From UBA7672 sp031419455 (lineage in GTDB: Bacteria; Pseudomonadota; Alphaproteobacteria; Caulobacterales; Hyphomonadaceae), in NCBI GenBank assembly GCA_031419455.1, contig JANOKS010000138.1:1-64000 (forward strand): a DNA stretch of 64,000 nucleotides, given 5' to 3'. A program made the position numbers and the translations under genes. Below are positions 43,173 through 51,748 of this stretch, in pieces. Each line of letters opens with the position of its first letter. Position 1 is the first letter of the stretch. The notes under the pieces are model-generated. The model ran no database searches. It worked only from the letters and a program-made list of their open reading frames with translations, and had not been told where the DNA came from.

Positions 43173-44183
43173 TCAGTAGTTCCGTTTCAGGTCCATGCCG
43201 GCATAGAGCGAGGCGACCTGTTTGTCGTAGCCGTTGAACATTTCGGTGTCGCGCCGTTCGTTGAAGCCGCCCTTGCCGCCGATCACGCGCTCGGACGCCT
43301 GGCTCCAGCGCGGGTGCGAGACGTTCGGATTTACATTGGAATAGAAACCGTACTCGCCGCCATTGGCCTTGTTCCAGGCTGTTGCCGGTTGCGTCGCGAG
43401 GAAGCGGATCTTCACGACGGATTTGGTGGCTTTGAAGCCGTACTTCCACGGCATCACGGTCCGCAACGGCGCGCCGTTCTGTTTCTGCAGCGCCTTGCCA
43501 TAGGCGCCGACTGCGAACAGCGTGAGGTCGTTGTTCGCCTCGTCCATCCGCAGGCCCTCGACATAGGGCCATTGCAGCGATGGACGATTCGTGCCCGGCA
43601 TTTCCTTCTTGTTGAGATAGGTTTCAAATTGCACGAACTTCGCGGTCGATTTCGGCTTGAGCTTCGCCAGCACACTGTGCATCGGCACGCCGACCCACGG
43701 CACGACCATCGACCATGCCTCGACGCAGCGGTGGCGATAGATGCGCTCTTCGAGTTTTGAATAATCGATCAGGTCGTTCAGGGCGTAGGCGCCCGGCGCA
43801 TCGGTCTCGCCCTCGACCGTCACCTGCCAGGGTGAGACTTTCATCAGGTTGGCGTAGCGGGGCGGATCTTCTTTGCTGGTGCCGAACTCGTAGAAATTGC
43901 AGTAGCCCGCGAACGCCTCCTCGACAGTCGCGCCTCCGGCGACAGCAAACGCCGTCTTCTTCGCCGTCAGCGCGGCGCCGGGCGCGGCATGGCCGCCGGC
44001 GGTTGCTGGCGCGATGGGCGTCTGCTCCGGCTCGGAGCAGGCCGGCAGCGCGCCAAGGATCGAGCCGGCGCCGAGGAAGCCGGCGGCGGACAGGATGTGG
44101 CGGCGGTCCATGAACATCCGCTCGGGCGTGACCTCGTCACGCAGCGTCTGGTAGTCGGGATTGCGGCGGAACTTCAGGTCCAT
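43173..44183 (-). CDS. msrP: MsrP periplasmic methionine sulfoxide reductase, molybdenum subunit
   Basis: 336 residues. A Tat-type signal with MDRRHILSAAGFLGAGS, preceded by the family's conserved cytoplasmic lead (ITPE-like EVTPERMF). The molybdopterin Cys is in YRHRCVEAWSMVVPW, and WPYVEGLRMDEANNDL and MPWKYGFKATKSVVKIRF are family hallmarks. Works with MsrQ, encoded next. Confidence 0.95.
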   Translation of the reverse strand: MDLKFRRNPDYQTLRDEVTPERMFMDRRHILSAAGFLGAGSILGALPACSEPEQTPIAPATAGGHAAPGAALTAKKTAFAVAGGATVEEAFAGYCNFYEFGTSKEDPPRYANLMKVSPWQVTVEGETDAPGAYALNDLIDYSKLEERIYRHRCVEAWSMVVPWVGVPMHSVLAKLKPKSTAKFVQFETYLNKKEMPGTNRPSLQWPYVEGLRMDEANNDLTLFAVGAYGKALQKQNGAPLRTVMPWKYGFKATKSVVKIRFLATQPATAWNKANGGEYGFYSNVNPNVSHPRWSQASERVIGGKGGFNERRDTEMFNGYDKQVASLYAGMDLKRNY

Positions 44184-44399
44184 CTCGCGTCGTCCTTTTC
44201 CTTGGCGTCCGGGCGGTTATCCGCGCGTGGACGATCGTATTCTAGCGCCTGCAAACGGCCGGTGCGACTGCGCCTGTTCACATCTGTACGATTGAAACGG
44301 CCGATCGGTTACGGGTTGCTGCGGAAAATCGGGGGCGATGACCCCGATCCGGCGTTGAATCGCATCATGATAGGGTCGGGGGCTGATTCGGAGACGTAT

Positions 44400-44828
44400 G
44401 TGCTGAAAATCATGGTCCTGCCGGTCTTTTCCGCCCTGATGCTGTCGGCCTGTCTTGCGCCGGGGCCGCAGCCGGACGGCGCGGCCGGCCCGAAAACCAC
44501 CGGTCAAGCGCTCGCACAGATGGCCTGCCCGCACCGGATCGCCGAGGCATATGCCTGGGTCAATCACATGCCGGGAACCAGCCGTGCGCCGCGCCAGCTT
44601 CAGGTCGATGTCCAACTGGTCGAGGCGACGGACACGGCAATTGTGCTGAGGTCGGATGCGTCGACCGGCGACACGCTGATCCTTGAAATCCGGACGGCGC
44701 CGAACGCCCCGATTCCCGGACGGGTGGCCTATCGCGAGCCGGTTCCGGACCCGATGTACAAGAAGATCAGCTTCTTCTGCCGGGGCGGGGAAATCCATGC
44801 CATCGACAAGATCGAGCGGGTCTACTGA
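44400..44828 (+). CDS. small lipoprotein, unknown
   Basis: 142 residues from GTG 44400, which has a GGAG RBS 6 bases ahead and gives a short lipoprotein signal (LKIMVLPVFSALMLSAC). The mature part has two Cys (MACPHR and FFCRGG) that could pair, and otherwise beta-type sequence. An alternative start is ATG 44412 or 44367. No family is recognised. Confidence 0.68.
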   Translation: MLKIMVLPVFSALMLSACLAPGPQPDGAAGPKTTGQALAQMACPHRIAEAYAWVNHMPGTSRAPRQLQVDVQLVEATDTAIVLRSDASTGDTLILEIRTAPNAPIPGRVAYREPVPDPMYKKISFFCRGGEIHAIDKIERVY

Positions 44829-44909
44829 TCCCCTGTCAGTTCGCTGCGACCCGGTGTGCGTTTGCCCTTGGCGGGCCGGTCCTGTAAGCCGGTTCGACAA
44901 GGAGTGAGC

Positions 44910-45737
44910 ATGCGTCTGGCTTTCTTCGGTGACGTGGTTGGCCGTGCTGGCCGGGCCGCAGTCGCCGAACATCTTCCGCGGATCAAGGCCGAGCTGCAGC
45001 TCGATTTTGCGATCGTCAACGGCGAGAATGCCGCCGGCGGTTTCGGCATCACGGCTTCCACCGCCAACGAACTGTTCGACGCCGGCGCCGACTGCATCAC
45101 GCTGGGCAACCATTCGTGGGACCAGTCTGAAGCCCTCGTCTACATCGAGCGCGAGACGCGGCTGCTGCGGCCGTACAATTATCCCAAGACGCTGCAGATT
45201 CCCGGACGCGGATCGCAGCTGTTCACCACGCCAAAAGGCCAGCGGGTTTTTGTCGTTCAGATCCACGGCTCGGCTTTCATGGAGTCGCTGGACGATCCGA
45301 TCCAGGGCGTCCAGTCCGCACTCGAGGAATGTCCGCTGGGGCAGGTGGCCGATGCGGTGGTCGTCGAGATTCATGCAGAGGCGACGGCCGAGAAATACAT
45401 CATGGGTCACTTCTGCGATGGACGCGTCACCGCGGTGATCGGCGCCCATACGCATGTGCCGACGGCGGACGCGCAGATCCTGCCCGGAGGCACCGCCTAC
45501 CAGACCGATGCCGGGATGTGCGGCGATTATGACAGCGTGATCGGCATGAAGAAGGGGCCGCTTGTCCAGAGGGCCGCCACACGCCTGCCGGTCGAACGCA
45601 AGTCGCCCGCCGAAGGACCGGCGACCATGTGCGGCGTCTATATCGAATCCGACGACAGGACCGGACTTGCCGTTCGCGTCGCGCCGATCCGGGTCGGTGG
45701 AAGGCTTTCCCAGGTCGTTCCTCTCCTTGATGGCTAG
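44910..45737 (+). CDS. YmdB-type metallophosphoesterase (TIGR00282)
   Basis: 275 residues. It begins MRLAFFGDVVGRAGR with the first metal ligand Asp, then VNGENAAGGFGIT, LGNHSWDQ, VEIHAEATAEK and VIGAHTHVPTADAQI, the conserved set of the YmdB family. Members are 2',3'-cyclic-nucleotide phosphodiesterases that influence biofilm and stress responses. RBS AAGGAG; an in-frame start 54 bases upstream is less likely. Confidence 0.9.
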   Translation: MRLAFFGDVVGRAGRAAVAEHLPRIKAELQLDFAIVNGENAAGGFGITASTANELFDAGADCITLGNHSWDQSEALVYIERETRLLRPYNYPKTLQIPGRGSQLFTTPKGQRVFVVQIHGSAFMESLDDPIQGVQSALEECPLGQVADAVVVEIHAEATAEKYIMGHFCDGRVTAVIGAHTHVPTADAQILPGGTAYQTDAGMCGDYDSVIGMKKGPLVQRAATRLPVERKSPAEGPATMCGVYIESDDRTGLAVRVAPIRVGGRLSQVVPLLDG

Positions 45738-45830
45738 ACGATCACGCGGCGCTGAATTGTCGCCGCCCGATCCTTCCGCTATTTCTTCTCCCAACGCCGC
45801 CGACGGTGCGGCGATTGGGAGGACATCCAC

Positions 45831-46604
45831 ATGCGTAACACCCTGATGCGCTCGATGGCGCTTGCGGCCGTGCTCGGCGCCGCCGCCTGCCAGACCATGG
45901 CGGCTCCGGCGCCAACGGCGAGTTCGGCGCACATCGTCGCCGCGGTTGCCGACCCCGCGCGTCCCGCAGCCGATAGCGAGCGCGACGTGAACCGGAAGCC
46001 GGCCGATATGGTCGCGTTCGGCGAAGTCTCGCCCGGCGACAAGATCGGCGAGCTGATCCCCGGCGGCGGCTACATGACCCGCATTCTCTCGAAGGCGACA
46101 GGCGCGACCGGCAAGGTCTATGTCTTCGCCAGCGCCCCGGTTCAGCGCGAAGGCCAACCGCCGCCGGCGGCGCCTGTTGCTGCGATCACCGCCGATGCGG
46201 CGAACTACGGCAATGTGCAGGTGGTCATCACCGACTTCACGAAGATCCCGGCGCCAGAGCCGCTCGATCTCGTGTGGACCTCGCAGAACTATCACGACAT
46301 GCACAATCCCGGCCGCAACCTCGACATCAACGCGGCCAACAAGGCGGTGTTTGGCGCGCTGAAACCTGGCGGGCTTTATGTCGTGCTCGACCACCAGTCG
46401 GAGAAGGGCGTCGATTTCGATGCGCAGAAGCACCGCATCGATATGGCGAAAGTGAAATCCGAAGTGCTCGCGGCGGGGTTCATGTTCGTGGAGGAATCCC
46501 AGGTGCTGGACAATCCGGCTGACGATGGAACGAAAGGCGTGTTCGACGCCTCGATCCGCGGCAAGACGGACCAGTTCATCCTGAGGTTCAAGAAGCCGGG
46601 CTGA
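45831..46604 (+). CDS. methyltransferase-like protein with lipoprotein signal
   Basis: 257 residues. Signal MRNTLMRSMALAAVLGAAAC with lipobox, then a class I SAM methyltransferase-like domain: MVAFGEVSPGDKIGELIPGG (motif I region, with Gly-rich PGGGY), LDLVWTSQNYHDMHNPG and ALKPGGLYVVLDHQ. The COG4798-type family is known, but a SAM-binding fold outside the cytoplasm is puzzling because SAM is not available there. Followed by a bidirectional terminator. Confidence 0.82.
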   Translation: MRNTLMRSMALAAVLGAAACQTMAAPAPTASSAHIVAAVADPARPAADSERDVNRKPADMVAFGEVSPGDKIGELIPGGGYMTRILSKATGATGKVYVFASAPVQREGQPPPAAPVAAITADAANYGNVQVVITDFTKIPAPEPLDLVWTSQNYHDMHNPGRNLDINAANKAVFGALKPGGLYVVLDHQSEKGVDFDAQKHRIDMAKVKSEVLAAGFMFVEESQVLDNPADDGTKGVFDASIRGKTDQFILRFKKPG

Positions 46605-46623
46605 CAATTCAGGGCTGCATGTG

Positions 46624-46657
46624 AAGCGCCCGCGTCCGCAACGACGCGGGCGCTTTC
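46624..46657. terminator. bidirectional intrinsic terminator
   Basis: A perfect 13-bp stem AAGCGCCCGCGTC (46624-46636) / GACGCGGGCGCTT (46643-46655), with A/T-rich flanks on both sides, between two convergent genes. Confidence 0.85.
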
Positions 46658-46660
46658 ATT

Positions 46661-47107
46661 TCAGCGGAACGCGATCTCTTTCCGCTTCAGGCCCTTCGCT
46701 TCCAGCGCGGTCGCGATGATGTGGCGGTGGCATTTTTCGGCGTCGCCGCAGAAGCAGAGGAGGGCGGTGGCGGAGGCGCGGCAGAGGTCTTCGGCTTCGA
46801 GGAGGGCGAGCTGGGCTTCGGGCTGGTTGAAGCGGGCCATGTAGATGCGGTGGAACTCGTCCATGCGGCCCGCGCGGTTGGCGTCGCGGCCTGCCTTCGG
46901 CGTGCCGAGCGGGCGGAGGTGGAGATAGGTGATGCCGCCTTCATCGAGCGAGGCGGCGAGCAGTTTTTTCGAGAACCCGGCGCGGCGCGAGTTGGCAACA
47001 TCGCGCGTGTCGATCAGGCGTTTGACGCCGTGCGCCTGCAGGGCGGCGATGAGGCCGGCCTGCGTGGTGTGTTCATAGCCGACGGTGAAGAAGGTTTTGC
47101 GCGACAT
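46661..47107 (-). CDS. DUF488 family protein
   Basis: 148 residues. FTVGYEHTTQAGLIAAL opens the family's N-terminal motif; LIDTRDVANSRRAGFSKK and LLCFCGDAEKCHRHIIA (Cys-x-Cys...Cys-His-Arg) close it. DUF488 proteins are small cytoplasmic proteins of unknown role. The following gap (47108-47346) holds a repeat. Confidence 0.88.
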   Translation of the reverse strand: MSRKTFFTVGYEHTTQAGLIAALQAHGVKRLIDTRDVANSRRAGFSKKLLAASLDEGGITYLHLRPLGTPKAGRDANRAGRMDEFHRIYMARFNQPEAQLALLEAEDLCRASATALLCFCGDAEKCHRHIIATALEAKGLKRKEIAFR

Positions 47108-47167
47108 GTTGAGGAGATAGGTGTTGGTGAGGAGTGGGGCGAGGGCGGCGGCGGCGAGCCCGCGCTC

Positions 47168-47250
47168 GTCCTTCGCCCTTCGAGACGCCGCCTGTCGGCG
47201 GCTCCTCAGGGTGAGAGGACGCTCCCTTCGGTCGCTGCTCAGGATGAGCG
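47168..47250. repeat. dispersed-type intergenic repeat
   Basis: Sequence of the kind CTTCGAGACGCCGC...CTCCTCAGGGTGAG followed by GCTGCTCAGGATGAGCG. The two CTCAGG-TGAG units look like halves of a known-style alphaproteobacterial intergenic repeat. Only one copy is in this window, so repetition in the genome is presumed. Confidence 0.5.
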
Positions 47251-47346
47251 CTTTTCAACCGGCAGTAGAGTGGCGCTCATGGTGAGCAGCCGCGCAGCGG
47301 CCTCCGTCGAACCACGAGCGCGGGCTTCCAGACGGTTCGACGTCAT

Positions 47347-48270
47347 CTATTTTGCCTTCTCGTCCTGCTTCCCGAGCCTTGCCGCCGTGAGGATGTGGAT
47401 CAGCGCGTGGTTGGCTTCGTGGCAGGCGTATTCGTAGGCGGGGCGGGGGATGCGCTTCCACACGTATTCGGCGCGCCATGGCTTTGTGTAGAGCGAGGGG
47501 TCCTCGACGGTGAACTGGTAGAGCAGCGTGTCGGCGCCGGCGAGGCTGAAGCGTTCGATCACCTTGCTGTCGGACGTCAGGAAGGCGCCGCCGCTCCAGG
47601 TGAGACCCTGCTTGCTGGCGATGGCGAAGCGGTCGGTCTCGACGACCAGCGTGTCGCCGTCCCACCAGCCGCGCGACTGGCCGCTGCGTGTGCGCAGGGC
47701 GTCGGGTCGCGATGGCGTGGAGAGGGTGACGATGCGGGCGGGGTCGATGTCCTCCATCATCATGACGACTGCATCGCGCGTCTGTACCAGCTGGAGCGGG
47801 ATCAGCAGGAATGACGCGGCGATCGGCGCGTTGACGAGGCCGTCCATGCAGCGCTCAGGCGGGGGACGGTTCTCCGGATTGTCGAACCCCGAGTCATCGC
47901 CCTTCAGCGCGGCCTTCGCCAGCGAGGTGAGCGGCAGCTGGCCGTCGGCGGGCTCGACGAGCCAGGACGAGCGTAACTCGCCATTGATGTCGAGCAGGGC
48001 GGGCGTGGTGGTGTTGGTGTCGAATTCGGGATCGTAGACCTCGCCCTCGTCTGTCTCCTCTCTCAGCTTTGCGATGAGGCTGGCTGTGCTTTCGGGCGGG
48101 ACCGCGAGTGTGGGAAAGGTGTCGGGCCGCTCCATCGGCGTGAGGAAGCCGGAGAACCAGTAGCCGTGGAAATCGGGGCGTCCTTCCGCCGTGCGGGGTA
48201 TCGGCGATGGCTGCGCGAGGGCCGGCGCGGCGGCAAGCGTGAGCGCAAGGAAAGCAAGAATCGCGCGCAT
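47347..48270 (-). CDS. secreted protein of unknown family (paralogue 1)
   Basis: 307 residues with a cleaved Sec signal (MRAILAFLALTLAAAPALA). Recurrent landmarks are EGRPDFHGYW near the N-terminus, a WWDGDTLVVET stretch and YEYACHEANHALIHIL at the end. The same landmarks occur in the gene at 54937-55875, so these are paralogues. The family seems widespread in Acidobacteria and Proteobacteria; I know of no function. Confidence 0.82.
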   Translation of the reverse strand: MRAILAFLALTLAAAPALAQPSPIPRTAEGRPDFHGYWFSGFLTPMERPDTFPTLAVPPESTASLIAKLREETDEGEVYDPEFDTNTTTPALLDINGELRSSWLVEPADGQLPLTSLAKAALKGDDSGFDNPENRPPPERCMDGLVNAPIAASFLLIPLQLVQTRDAVVMMMEDIDPARIVTLSTPSRPDALRTRSGQSRGWWDGDTLVVETDRFAIASKQGLTWSGGAFLTSDSKVIERFSLAGADTLLYQFTVEDPSLYTKPWRAEYVWKRIPRPAYEYACHEANHALIHILTAARLGKQDEKAK

Positions 48271-48335
48271 GCCCCAACCCCATCCTGACCGTCGTCAGGG
48301 AGCACGCCCATTGCGGCGGATCAAGCGGGTCTCGC

Positions 48336-49235
48336 CTACTGCACGCACTCGGGGTTGATGCCCTGCACGTAGTTGGGGATCACGTCGATCGCCTGCGCCG
48401 TGTCCGAGCCGAGGAAGCCTGTGAGGCGCTCATAGCCGACATCCGTGGGATACTGCCTGAGATACCATGAGGCCACGGGCGCGTAGGACCAGTGCCACTT
48501 CTCTTCTTCGTAGCCGGTCGGCCGCGCGCCTTCGCCCTTCTTGGAGGTGTAGACTTGGCAGAAGCCGTAATTGGCGGCGTGGTTGACCAGCCAGTCATAG
48601 ATGCGGCGCCCGTCGCGGTTGGTGGTGAAGTAGCTGTTCTCGAGACTGTTGATGTCGAAGTCGGTGCCCCAATGGTGGCGCGAGGTGCCGGGCATGGAGG
48701 AGTATTCGAGAATCTTCTTCGCGCGGGCCGCGGGATCGGAGATGGAGTTGTTGAGTTTCTTGCCGCCGACGAGCGTCTTGCCGGTCCACTTGTCCTCCCA
48801 GATCTTCTTCTGGTCGGAGAATGAGCGGAAGGCGGAGACGACCTTCAGCTTGTAGCCGTTCTGCGCGGCGTCTTCGGCCATGCGCACGAAGGCGTCGACG
48901 GCGTCCTTGTGGCCCCAGACGCGGGAACCGCCGATGTATTTATCGGGGATGCGGGCGAATTTCGGGTCGCTGGCCGGATCGACATCGCCGATCAGGTATT
49001 TCAGCGCGACGTGGGATGAGGCAGGTTCTGCCGGGACTTCGGGCGCGGGCTCTTCGGCGCCCGGCGCAGGTTCGGCGGCGGTGTCGATCTCCGGCGGCTG
49101 CGTTTCGCTCGGGTCGGAGGTGAGACCGGCGGAGGACGGCGTCACCATCGCGGTGTCGGCGTTCGGATCCGACTGAGGGACGCTGCAGGCAGCGAGCAGC
49201 GCAATTAGCGAGAGGGACGCTGTCAGGCGGGTCAT
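48336..49235 (-). CDS. VanY/LAS-family D,D-carboxypeptidase lipoprotein
   Basis: 299 residues. Signal MTRLTASLSLIALLAAC, a Pro/Glu-rich spacer to about residue 75, then an M15B peptidase: SAFRSFSDQKKIW, zinc site SRHHWGTDFDIN (S-x-H-x-x-G-x-D-x-D) and EKWHWSY with the catalytic Glu and last His. It trims D-Ala from peptidoglycan stem peptides in the periplasm. Confidence 0.9.
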   Translation of the reverse strand: MTRLTASLSLIALLAACSVPQSDPNADTAMVTPSSAGLTSDPSETQPPEIDTAAEPAPGAEEPAPEVPAEPASSHVALKYLIGDVDPASDPKFARIPDKYIGGSRVWGHKDAVDAFVRMAEDAAQNGYKLKVVSAFRSFSDQKKIWEDKWTGKTLVGGKKLNNSISDPAARAKKILEYSSMPGTSRHHWGTDFDINSLENSYFTTNRDGRRIYDWLVNHAANYGFCQVYTSKKGEGARPTGYEEEKWHWSYAPVASWYLRQYPTDVGYERLTGFLGSDTAQAIDVIPNYVQGINPECVQ

Positions 49236-49345
49236 CGCAGTCTCCGAACGCCCCCGGCAGAGTCAAATCATGCGCGAGGCTTCGCGCCAAGCTCGGTTGC
49301 GCCGTTTAAGAAATGATTGCGCGGTGGGAATGAAGTGAGGGAGTG

Positions 49346-49464
49346 GGGAATAGGCAGTAGGGAGTAGGTAAGTGGAACGCTGCGAAGAGCGATGTTCCCC
49401 TACTGCCTACTGCCTACTGCCTATTGCCTATTCCCTACTGCCTATTCCCTACTGCCTCACTTCA
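49346..49464. repeat. heptamer tandem repeat with inverted partner
   Basis: Eight heptamers of the type CTACTGC / CTATTCC run from 49400 to 49455. Their reverse complement (GGGAATAGGCAGTAGGGAGTAGG) lies at 49346-49368, so the pair could form a hairpin. The outer flanks (TGAAGTGAGG / CCTCACTTCA) also pair, and the right arm reaches the tesB stop codon. Confidence 0.75.
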
Positions 49465-50358
49465 ATTCTTGAACTTTGCTTCACGTGGCCGCATCAGGCC
49501 TTCCTGCGTCACCGAGGCGACGAGCTTGCCTGCCTCCGTGAAGATCTCGCCGCGGTTGAAGCCGCGCGCGCCGGAGGCCGAGGGGGAGTCCATCGCGTAG
49601 AGGAGCCAGCTGGAGATGTCGAAGGGTTCGTGGAACCACATCGAGTGGTCGAGGCTCGCCATCTGGACGCCGCCGGTGAACCAGTTGACGCCGTGCGGCT
49701 TGGTGGCGGTGTCGAGGATCCCCATGTCGGAGGCATAGGCGAGCAGGCATTGCTGCAGGGCGAAGTTATTCGGGTCGACGGCGCCGCGGACCTTCATCCA
49801 CATCTGCTTCTTCGGTTCGGTCTTGGCGGGCGAGATCATCTGGCGCGGGTCGACGGGCTTGAGTTCGATGGGTCTTGGCCTTGCGAACTGTTTCTGGAAT
49901 TCCTTCGGGATGTGGTCCTTCGCCATGGCGCGCAGTTCGTCTTCCGATTTGAGCTCGGCCGGCATCTTCACGGCCGGCATCGCGGACTGGTGGGTGAAGC
50001 CTTCTTCCGGTACCTGGAAGGAGGCCGCGAGGTTGAAGATCTGCTCGCCATGCTGGACGGCGGTGACGCGGCGGGTGGTGAAGCTCTTGCCGTCGCGCGC
50101 GCGATCGACCTCGTAGAGGATCGGCACGGTAGGGTCGCCGGGGCGGATGAAGTAGGCGTGCAAGCTGTGACAGACCCGGTTCTCGACCGTGCGATAGGCG
50201 GCGACGAGCGCCTGGGCGATCACCTGGCCGCCGAACACGCGCCGCACGCCATCATCGGGCGACTGGCCGCGGAACAGGTTCATCTCGATCCGCTCGAGGT
50301 CGAGCAGGGAGACAAGCTCGGCGACGGGGTCGGCGGTGAAGGGTGTGGCGTCAGTCAT
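49462..50358 (-). CDS. tesB: acyl-CoA thioesterase II
   Basis: 298 residues, double hot-dog fold. LFRGQSPDDGVRRVFGGQVI at the start, SLHAYFIRPGDP in the first hot-dog, and ASLDHSMWFHEPFD in the second, with the DHS...H pattern typical of TesB. Hydrolyses medium- to long-chain acyl-CoA. It ends inside the inverted repeat region. Confidence 0.93.
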   Translation of the reverse strand: MTDATPFTADPVAELVSLLDLERIEMNLFRGQSPDDGVRRVFGGQVIAQALVAAYRTVENRVCHSLHAYFIRPGDPTVPILYEVDRARDGKSFTTRRVTAVQHGEQIFNLAASFQVPEEGFTHQSAMPAVKMPAELKSEDELRAMAKDHIPKEFQKQFARPRPIELKPVDPRQMISPAKTEPKKQMWMKVRGAVDPNNFALQQCLLAYASDMGILDTATKPHGVNWFTGGVQMASLDHSMWFHEPFDISSWLLYAMDSPSASGARGFNRGEIFTEAGKLVASVTQEGLMRPREAKFKN

Positions 50359-50465
50359 GGTGTCGTCCCAAGGGAGGAGCAGCCGCCGATCTTCGTCGGC
50401 GATTTCACGGTTTGGGGCGGTATAACCCCGCTCGCCCGGGATGGCGACCTTCAGCGGAGCTGCAT

Positions 50466-50759
50466 TTATCGAAGAAAGAAATACCAGCCGGCGGCGAGCG
50501 CCGAGGCCAGCACAATCAGCGCCAGCACGATGCCGGGAAAGAGGCCGCCCGTTCCGCGGGCAGGCGCGCTTGGCGCGGGCTGATCCGTGACGGGCGATGC
50601 GACCGGGGCGTGCGCTCGTCCTTCAACCGAGGCCAACGGCTCGCCAGCTCCGAATTCTTCGTTTGCCGACAGGACCGGCAGGTCTTCGCCGTCACGTTCC
50701 GGAACGGAGAGCAGCTCTCCCGTGCTGAGCTTGACCTCGTCCTGCGGATCTTTCGGCAT
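50466..50759 (-). CDS. small tail-anchored membrane protein (paralogue A)
   Basis: 97 residues. N-terminus MPKDPQDEVKL, a polar Pro/Ala/Glu-rich middle, and a single C-terminal helix GIVLALIVLASALAAGWYFF ending in Leu-Arg. Same design as the next gene. Probably anchored in the inner membrane with the N-terminus in the cytoplasm; no function known. Confidence 0.7.
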   Translation of the reverse strand: MPKDPQDEVKLSTGELLSVPERDGEDLPVLSANEEFGAGEPLASVEGRAHAPVASPVTDQPAPSAPARGTGGLFPGIVLALIVLASALAAGWYFFLR

Positions 50760-50868
50760 CGCAAATCCCTCAAGGAGGTTCGTCCGCGCGGAGCGCTGGG
50801 AGGGCGTTCAGTATCGATCTTTCTGTCCCAAACCGCGCGTGGCGCCGAGTTAACGCGCGCGACATGCG

Positions 50869-51108
50869 CTAACGGAAGAAGAAATACCAGACGGCCCCGG
50901 CGGCAGCCGCCAGCACGACAAGCGCAAGGATCAATCCGCCCGGCCCCCCACGTTTCGCCATCATTTTAGGCGCGCGGGCAGACGAAACGTCATATTCGAA
51001 GCGCGGGCTTTCGGACGCAGCGGGAAACCGGTTCAGCCCCGCGGACAGCGGCCCTGGACCTTCATCGCCCTGGCGCAGCTTTGTTTCGTCAGGCGGCTCT
51101 TTTGGCAT
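50869..51108 (-). CDS. small tail-anchored membrane protein (paralogue B)
   Basis: 79 residues: MPKEPPDETKLRQGDEG, a basic stretch MMAKRGGPGG, then LILALVVLAAAAGAVWYFFF and a final Arg. N- and C-termini match the neighbouring 50466-50759 gene, showing duplication; the middle has diverged. Divergent from the membrane protein at 51154 with a 45-base gap. Confidence 0.7.
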   Translation of the reverse strand: MPKEPPDETKLRQGDEGPGPLSAGLNRFPAASESPRFEYDVSSARAPKMMAKRGGPGGLILALVVLAAAAGAVWYFFFR

Positions 51109-51153
51109 TGCACGTCCCCCGCTAGGCTCGCCCCGCGCAGAACCGGGGACGAG

Positions 51154-51657
51154 ATGGACTTCGAGAAGGCTCCAGACGACGTTCTAACCGAAATCGTGCG
51201 GCAAGCCGAGGCCCGGCTCGCGGTGCAGACGCAGTTTGCGCTTGCGGCGGACCAGCGCGCGCTGTCGCTGACCAACCTCTATGGCTCGATGACGGTGGCG
51301 CTGATGGCGGGCGCCATCGCGGCGATCGCGGAAGGGTTGCGGCCGATTGCGCTGGCGGCGGCGGGGGCAGGACTGATGACGTTCCTGGCGACCGTGATGG
51401 TGGCGCTTTCGGCGCGGCCATCGCCCTTCGCCACGGTGGGGAACGATCCGGCCAACTGGCTGGAGGACATCGCCTCGGGCCGTTCGTTGCACGAGGCCCG
51501 GGCGGACACGGCGCGCATCTATGAGGAAGCGCTGAAGAAGAACCGGACCCGTATGAAGGGGCAGACGATGCTGATCAATTCGGCCCTGATCATGATGCTG
51601 CTGGCGGGGCCGGCGGCGGCTGGCGCCGGGCTGACCGGCTACTTCCTGTTCCCCTGA
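51154..51657 (+). CDS. integral membrane protein, unknown
   Basis: 167 residues. An amphipathic N-terminal helix (EIVRQAEARLAVQTQFALAA) precedes two adjacent membrane segments (about 45-60 and 66-86), a charged loop with a conserved-looking ARIYEEALKKN, and a third segment at the C-terminus. This N-helix plus 2TM plus TM plan is seen in several stress or defence membrane effectors, but no specific match can be claimed. Confidence 0.7.
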   Translation: MDFEKAPDDVLTEIVRQAEARLAVQTQFALAADQRALSLTNLYGSMTVALMAGAIAAIAEGLRPIALAAAGAGLMTFLATVMVALSARPSPFATVGNDPANWLEDIASGRSLHEARADTARIYEEALKKNRTRMKGQTMLINSALIMMLLAGPAAAGAGLTGYFLFP

Positions 51658-51748
51658 GAAGCGGCCCCGTTTGCCTCGCGCTGCTTGCGTACTTCGGCAG
51701 CGGTGGGGTATCCCGGCGGGCTCCTCACCCGCTTTCGAGAGATCGATC

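Noticed and set aside
44217..46607. 796-codon minus-strand frame
   Set aside because: Antisense to a lipoprotein, YmdB and the methyltransferase-like gene, all with clear motifs. High-GC codon bias keeps the antisense frame open.
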